Shown piece after piece: positions 59,479 through 64,000 of a stretch of DNA of 64,000 bases. The translations under genes were made by a program, and so were the position numbers. The stretch comes from Micromonospora sp. MW-13 (GTDB lineage Bacteria > Actinomycetota > Actinomycetes > Mycobacteriales > Micromonosporaceae), in contig NZ_QKKX01000003.1 of NCBI RefSeq assembly GCF_003434305.1, positions 62,001-126,000 on the forward strand. Direction: 5' to 3'. Position 1 is the stretch's first letter, and each line of letters opens with the position of its first letter. Under the pieces are notes generated by a model. It saw only the letters and a list, made by a program, of their open reading frames with translations. It did not search any database and was not told where the DNA came from.

Positions 59479-60597
59479 ATGCGTGACGTGGTCGAGATCG
59501 GCCTGGGTAAGACCGCGCAGCGCGGTTACCACCTGGACGACATCGCCATCGTGCCGAGCCGCCGCACCCGGGACGTCGACGACGTCTCCACCGCCTGGCA
59601 GCTCGACGCGTACCAGTTCGGCATCCCGTGCGTGGGGCACCCCTCGGACGCGACGATGAGCCCGCAGTCGGCCGTGCGGCTCGGCCAGCTCGGCGGGCTC
59701 GGCGTGCTCAACGTCGAGGGCCTGTGGACCCGGTACGAGAACCCGACCAAGGTGCTGGAGGAGTTGGCCGCCCTGGGCGAGGACGCCCGCGCCACCAAGC
59801 GGCTCCAGGAGGTGTACGCCGAGCCGATCCGCCCGGACCTGATCGCCGAGCGGGTCCGCGAGCTGCGGGCCGGCGGCGGTACCGTGGCGGTCCGGGTCTC
59901 CCCGCAGCACACCCTGGCGCTGGCCCCGGTGATCCTCGACGCCGGCGTGGACATCCTGGTCATCCAGGGCACCATCGTGTCGGCCGAGCACGTCTCCACC
60001 ACGGACGAGCCGCTGAACCTCAAGGAGTTCATCGCCGACCTCGACCTCCCGGTCGTCGTCGGCGGCTGCACCGACTACAAGACCGCACTGCACTTGATGC
60101 GCACCGGCGCGGCCGGTGTGATCGTCGGCATCGGCGGCGACGAGTGGTCGACCACCGAGTCGGTGCTCGGCATCCGGGTGCCGATGGCCACCGCGATCGC
60201 CGACGCCGCCGCGGCCCGCCGCGACTACCTGGACGAAACCGGCGGCCGGTACGTGCACCTGATCGCCGACGGGGACATCCAGACCTCCGGCGACATCGCC
60301 AAGGCGCTGGGCTGCGGCGCGGACGCGGTGATGCTCGGCGAGCCGCTGTCGCTGTGCGAGGAGGCCCCGGCGGGCGGCGCGTGGTGGCACTCGGCGGCCA
60401 GCCACCCGTCGCTGCCGCGCGGGGCGTTCGAGGTGGCCGGCGAACCGCTCGGCGAGATGGAGCAACTGCTGTTCGGCCCGGCCGACGAGCCGGACGGCCA
60501 GCTCAATCTCTTCGGCGGCCTGCGCCGGGCGATGGCCAAGTGCGGCTACCGCGACCTCAAGGAGTTCCAAAAGGTAGGCCTGGTCCTAGACCGCTGA
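59479..60597 (+). CDS. guaB3: GuaB3-family IMP dehydrogenase-related protein
   Basis: 372 residues. TIM barrel without CBS domains. EIGLGKTAQRGYHLDDIAIVPSRRTRD is diagnostic of the actinobacterial GuaB3 group. The position of the IMPDH catalytic Cys appears to be Ser224 (GGDEWSTTESVLG), so it may not catalyse the normal reaction. ATG 59479 has GGAG six bases upstream. Operon partner of guaB, as in Mycobacterium and Streptomyces. Confidence 0.93.
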   Translation: MRDVVEIGLGKTAQRGYHLDDIAIVPSRRTRDVDDVSTAWQLDAYQFGIPCVGHPSDATMSPQSAVRLGQLGGLGVLNVEGLWTRYENPTKVLEELAALGEDARATKRLQEVYAEPIRPDLIAERVRELRAGGGTVAVRVSPQHTLALAPVILDAGVDILVIQGTIVSAEHVSTTDEPLNLKEFIADLDLPVVVGGCTDYKTALHLMRTGAAGVIVGIGGDEWSTTESVLGIRVPMATAIADAAAARRDYLDETGGRYVHLIADGDIQTSGDIAKALGCGADAVMLGEPLSLCEEAPAGGAWWHSAASHPSLPRGAFEVAGEPLGEMEQLLFGPADEPDGQLNLFGGLRRAMAKCGYRDLKEFQKVGLVLDR

Positions 60598-60621
60598 CCC
60601 CCTCCCCCCACACCCTGCACT

Positions 60622-60671
60622 TTCACGGAAAGAGTGGCTGTTCCGGCCGGAACAGCCACTCTTTCCGTGAA
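60622..60671. repeat. 50-bp perfect palindrome (member 2 of a two-copy family)
   Basis: Arms 60622-60646 and 60647-60671 are exact reverse complements. The arm reads TTCACGGAAAGAGTGGC then TGTTCCGG. The outer part CACGGAA-NN-AGTGGC matches the palindrome at 16094-16145. It sits 24 bases after the guaB3 stop and could serve as a terminator. Confidence 0.97.
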
Positions 60672-60966
60672 TTTGGGGCGGGGTGGGGCGGGGTGGGTCG
60701 TAGGCTGCCTCCAGAGCAGGCGAGGTGAGCGATGCCCCGAGCCGGAGGGCGGCTGGTGCGGGGAGGGCCCGGACGGGTCGTCCACACCGGGTGGCCGGGG
60801 CCGGGGCCTGCTGGCCGGCTGCCTCGCCGTGGCCGCCCTCGCCGCCTGCACCGGGGCGCCCCCACCCGGCGTGACCGCTCGGTGGCCGGCGCTCGGTAGG
60901 CTGCCGCGGACGGAGCGACCGGCCGGGGTCGGGCGGGCCGGGGCCTCCGCCGGGAGGGACGACGTG
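60672..60966 (+). other. Leader region of the M1 peptidase gene with a lipoprotein-signal-like segment
   Basis: No separate gene is supported. In the same frame as the peptidase, bases about 60799-60863 read RGLLAGCLAVAALAACTGAPPPG, a second lipoprotein-type signal 40 codons upstream. TAGGCT near 60897 may be the promoter -10, and GGAGG (60953-60957) is the ribosome site of the downstream start. Confidence 0.4.
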
Positions 60967-62448
60967 ATGACGCTGAGCCTGCGGGGCCCGCGCCCCGGCA
61001 CCGGGTTGCTGCTGGCCGTGGCGCTCGGGTTGGCCGCCTGCTCCTCGGCGCCGACCGAGCCGCCCAAGCCGACCGAGCCGACCGCGCCGGGGGCCGCCAC
61101 GTCGCCGAGCCCGGCCCGGCAGTTCAGGCCCGGCGCGGCCGGGGTGGGCGACGACTACTTCCCCCGGTACGGCAACGCCGGCTACGACGTGACCCGGTAC
61201 ACCGTGAAGGTCCGCTACGACCCGGCGAAGGACCAGCTGACCGGCACCACGGTCGTGCAGGCCACGGCCACCGCGGACCTGTCCTCGTTCAACCTGGACC
61301 TGGCCGGGCTGACCGTGCGGAAGGTGACCGTGGACGGCGCCCCCGCCCGGCACGTCCGCACCGGCGACGAACTGGTGGTCACCCCCGCCGCCGGGCTGAC
61401 CTCCGGCAACGGCTTCACCGCCGAGATCGGCTACGACGGCGAGCCGAAGCCGCTGCGCAACGAGGCCCTCGGCGAGGGTGGGTTCCGGGCCACCTCCGAC
61501 GGCGCGGTGGCCCTCGGCCAGCCCGAGTCGGCGAGCACCTGGTACCCGGTCAACGACCACCCCTCGGACAAGGCCGCGTACGACTTCGAGATCACCGTGC
61601 CGCAGGGGCTGACCGCCGTCAGCAACGGGGTGCCGCTGGGGAAGACCACCCGGGCCGGCTGGACCACCTGGAAGTGGGCCGAGCGCTCGCCCATGGCCAG
61701 CTACCTGAGCACCCTGGCGATCGGCGAGTTCCGGGTGACCCGCGCCGAGCACAAGGGCCGGCCGGTGTTCAGCGCGGTCACCACGAAGCTGCCGGAGGGC
61801 GCCGCGGACGCGTCGATCGCCCGCACCGTCGAGGTGGCCGACTACCTGGAGGGCGTCTTCGGGCCGTACCCGTTCGGCTCGTACGGCGGGGTGGTCGTCT
61901 CCGAGCCGGGCATCGGGTACGCGCTGGAGACGCAGAGCCGGCCGGTCTACTCGGCCAACTTCTTCCGCCGGGGCGAGAACACCGGGGTGGTCGCGCACGA
62001 ACTGGCCCACCAGTGGTTCGGCAACAGCGTGGCGCTGGCGCGGTGGCAGGACATCTGGCTCAACGAGGGGCTGGCCACGTACGCGGAGTGGCTGTGGGAG
62101 GAGCACCGCGGCGGGCGGACGGCGCAGCAGTCGTTCGACGCGGCGTACCTCGGCGCGTCCGGTCAGGTCTGGCGGACCCCGCCGGGGAAGCCGGGGGCGG
62201 CGAACCTGTTCGGCGAGTCGGTGTACCAGCGCGGGGGGATGACCGTGCACGCCCTGCGGGCCGCCGTCGGCGACCGGGCGTTCTTCGCGCTGCTACGGAC
62301 CTGGGCGGCGGACAAGCGCGACGGCAACGCCACCACCGCGGAGTTCGTCGCCCTCGCCGAGCGGGTCTCCGGCAGGCAGCTCGACGCACTCTTCGACGCG
62401 TGGCTGTACGGCACCGAGCAGCCGGCGAGGCCGGGGACGACACGCTGA
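60967..62448 (+). CDS. M1-family metallopeptidase lipoprotein
   Basis: 493 residues. Signal peptide with lipobox (LAAC), a Pro/Thr linker, an aminopeptidase-N-like beta domain and the zinc site HELAHQW with the second Glu in WLNEGLATYAEW. It should cleave peptides outside the membrane. It lacks the large C-terminal domain of cytosolic PepN. GGAGG lies nine bases before ATG 60967 and six before GTG 60964; either could start. Confidence 0.92.
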   Translation: MTLSLRGPRPGTGLLLAVALGLAACSSAPTEPPKPTEPTAPGAATSPSPARQFRPGAAGVGDDYFPRYGNAGYDVTRYTVKVRYDPAKDQLTGTTVVQATATADLSSFNLDLAGLTVRKVTVDGAPARHVRTGDELVVTPAAGLTSGNGFTAEIGYDGEPKPLRNEALGEGGFRATSDGAVALGQPESASTWYPVNDHPSDKAAYDFEITVPQGLTAVSNGVPLGKTTRAGWTTWKWAERSPMASYLSTLAIGEFRVTRAEHKGRPVFSAVTTKLPEGAADASIARTVEVADYLEGVFGPYPFGSYGGVVVSEPGIGYALETQSRPVYSANFFRRGENTGVVAHELAHQWFGNSVALARWQDIWLNEGLATYAEWLWEEHRGGRTAQQSFDAAYLGASGQVWRTPPGKPGAANLFGESVYQRGGMTVHALRAAVGDRAFFALLRTWAADKRDGNATTAEFVALAERVSGRQLDALFDAWLYGTEQPARPGTTR

Positions 62449-62449
62449 C

Positions 62450-62474
62450 CCGGGCCGCCCGCGTGGCGGCCCGG
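62450..62474. terminator. Bidirectional terminator hairpin
   Basis: CCGGGCCGCC, loop CGCGT, GGCGGCCCGG, between the convergent peptidase and LCP genes. Confidence 0.8.
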
Positions 62475-62497
62475 TGGATTGGCCACCCCGGCGCCGG

Positions 62498-63616
62498 TCA
62501 CCTCTTCACCACCAGCTCGGGGTGGGCGGCCAGGTACTGCTCGACCCGGCCCGCCTTCAGCTCGGTGAGGAACTTCCGGCCGACCGGCTTGAGCTGCTCA
62601 CCGCGGTAGGAGCTGCCCTTGCCCACCCCCTCGCCGGGCAACCCGACCAGGACGAGCCGGTCGGCGGGCAGCCCGCCGAGGGCGTACGCGAGGTCGACGA
62701 TCCGCGGCCCGCCCGCGTAGATCAGGGTGTCGCCGAGCGCGCCGACGACCTGCTCGACCCGGTCGGGCTGCCGGGGCAGGCCCTCGTTCTGGAGCTTCGT
62801 CACCAGCGCCCGGACGAGCTGCTGCTGGTGGCGCTGCCGGGCGTAGTCCCCGCCGTCCAGTCCGTAGCGCTGCCGGGCGTAGTCCAGTGCCTGCCAGCCG
62901 TTCAGGTGCCGGTCGCCCTTCTCGTAGACCATCTGCGGGCCGACGTAGCCGCCGCCGCCCGGCGCCGGCTCGCGGTGCCGGCCGTCGGGCCGCCGGTGCA
63001 GCGAGACGGTGCGCTGGTCGATGTAGACGTCGATGCCGCCGACGGCGTTCACCAGCTTCTCGAAGCCCTGGAAGGTGACCACCGCCCCGGCGTCGAAGCG
63101 CAGCCCGGTGTACCCGCTGACGGTGCTGCGCAGCAGCTCGTACCCCTGGGCGGCGCTCGGCTGCTTCGGCTTGCCGGGCACCCGGCTGCCGTAGCTCATC
63201 GCGTGGGTGAGCTTGGTCTTCCCGCCCTCGTACCCCGCCTTCGGGAAGGCCGGGATGTCGACCAGCAGGTCGCGGGGGAGTGAGAAGACGTACGCCCGGT
63301 CCAGCTCCCTCGTGACGTGCGCCACCAGCACCGCGTCGCCGTGCGGCTCCCAGCCGGGCACGCTGACCCGGGTGTCCACGCCGACCATCAGGAGGTTCAG
63401 CGGCCCGGTCACGTCGGCCCCCGGCGGCGGGGTCGGGGTCGGCGTGGCCGCCGGCGGCGTGGGCGCGGCGGTGACCCGCCCCGCCCCGCGCTCGGGCTGC
63501 CGGTCGGCGACCAGCCGGACGGCCACCGTCGCGCCGGCCGCCACCAGGACCAGGGCCGCGAGGACGGCCAGTCCCAGCCGCCACCGCCGACGTCCGGTAC
63601 CCGCCTGTCCGGCCAT
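62498..63616 (-). CDS. LytR-CpsA-Psr (LCP) family cell-wall glycopolymer ligase
   Basis: 372 residues. Short basic N-terminus, one membrane helix (LGLAVLAALVLVAAGATVAVRL), Pro/Thr stem, then the extracytoplasmic LCP domain: NLLMVGVDTR, SLPRDLLVDIP, FEKLVNAVGGIDVYID, YARQRYGLDGGDYARQRHQQQLVRAL with the conserved Arg residues. LCP enzymes attach glycopolymers to peptidoglycan. ATG 63616 is preceded by a GGGGGTGGGA stretch; GTG 63637 would add seven residues. Confidence 0.93.
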   Translation of the reverse strand: MAGQAGTGRRRWRLGLAVLAALVLVAAGATVAVRLVADRQPERGAGRVTAAPTPPAATPTPTPPPGADVTGPLNLLMVGVDTRVSVPGWEPHGDAVLVAHVTRELDRAYVFSLPRDLLVDIPAFPKAGYEGGKTKLTHAMSYGSRVPGKPKQPSAAQGYELLRSTVSGYTGLRFDAGAVVTFQGFEKLVNAVGGIDVYIDQRTVSLHRRPDGRHREPAPGGGGYVGPQMVYEKGDRHLNGWQALDYARQRYGLDGGDYARQRHQQQLVRALVTKLQNEGLPRQPDRVEQVVGALGDTLIYAGGPRIVDLAYALGGLPADRLVLVGLPGEGVGKGSSYRGEQLKPVGRKFLTELKAGRVEQYLAAHPELVVKR

Positions 63617-63754
63617 GTCCCACCCCCGTTCGTACAACGCTCCGACCGAGTCGCCGGGTTGCGGCCGCTGAGCGACGGATCGACGGCGGCGGGGTGCATG
63701 ATGCCGCGAAAACGGGCTCTGGCGCGATAGCTACCCGTCGGTAATGATGCGTCC

Positions 63755-64000
63755 ATGCGGTACGACGTGCTCGTCGTCGGGTCCGGCTTCGGTGGCAGCG
63801 TCACCGCGCTCCGGCTGGCTGAGAAGGGCTACTCGGTCGGCGTGCTGGAGGCCGGGCGGCGCTTCACCGACGACGAGTTCCCGGAGACCTCGTGGCGGCT
63901 GCGCCGGTTCCTCTGGGCCCCGGGGCTCGGCTGCTACGGCCTGCAACGGATCACCCTGCTCCGGTCCGCCGACCGCCGGGCCGGCGGCGGGGTGCTGGTG
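63755..64000 (+). CDS. FAD-dependent GMC-type oxidoreductase, N-terminal part (cut by window edge)
   Basis: Only 82 residues are visible. VLVVGSGFGGSVTALRLAEKGYSVGVLEAG is the FAD dinucleotide-binding motif, and RRFTDDEFPETSWRLRRFLWAPGLG resembles cholesterol-oxidase-like GMC enzymes. In M. tuberculosis choD follows guaB3, so this is probably the choD equivalent. An AT-rich TAATGAT six to seven bases before ATG 63755 may be a leaderless -10. Confidence 0.8.
   Translation, partial: MRYDVLVVGSGFGGSVTALRLAEKGYSVGVLEAGRRFTDDEFPETSWRLRRFLWAPGLGCYGLQRITLLRSADRRAGGGVLV

Overview
The window is very GC-rich, with strong third-position G/C in every real gene. It carries actinobacterial markers: a WhiB-family regulator, a BldM-like regulator, a conservon (cvnABCD), an F420-type luciferase-like oxidoreductase, two CIRCE sites before groES and an MmpS-like protein. 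Together with the many -10 boxes sitting 6-7 bases before a start codon, this points to a filamentous actinomycete, most likely Micromonosporaceae (Micromonospora-like). That placement is an inference from gene content, not from a database search.

Layout. 1-2711: end of a thiamine pyrimidine/coupling operon (thiE end, thiD, thiC). 2753-5522: tandem repeats and a large repeat-bearing membrane protein. 5736-9792: an NMT1-type ABC importer split over two divergent transcripts, with a flavin/F420 oxidoreductase on one arm. 9881-16015: an orphan branched-chain-type binding lipoprotein facing a nitrate-sensor conservon cvnABCD. 16094-16986: a 52-bp perfect palindrome and a leaderless MazEF-like toxin-antitoxin pair.

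17364-36988 is the conserved housekeeping backbone: rplM-rpsI, glmM, glmS, acpS, nnr, alr, tsaE, tsaB-rimI-tsaD. It is interrupted by PLP enzymes, an MmpS-like membrane protein, a WXG-like/DUF1023 pair, ung and a DinB-type protein. 37011-51741 is an accessory block lying between tsaD and groES, which are adjacent in M. tuberculosis. It holds a NUDIX hydrolase, two XRE regulators with a chain of tiny overlapping ORFs, a heterodimeric ABC exporter with one degenerate ATP site, a DUF1707 protein, a sugar ABC operon with its ROK regulator, a YbaK-type deacylase and a methyltransferase.

51911-64000 returns to the backbone: CIRCE-controlled groES-groEL1, an unknown protein, whiB3/whiD-like, bldM-like, DUF5319, guaB, guaB3. 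A second palindrome of the same family follows guaB3, then an M1 peptidase lipoprotein, an LCP-family protein, and the start of a GMC-type FAD oxidoreductase (in the place of choD in M. tuberculosis).

The most notable points are the two-member palindrome family with a shared outer stem and different inner stems; the coupled small-ORF/XRE cluster with a dyad operator candidate; the complementary degeneracy in the ABC exporter; the divergent binding-protein/conservon pairing; and eight promoters that look leaderless. I saw no rRNA, tRNA, CRISPR array, insertion sequence or prophage.
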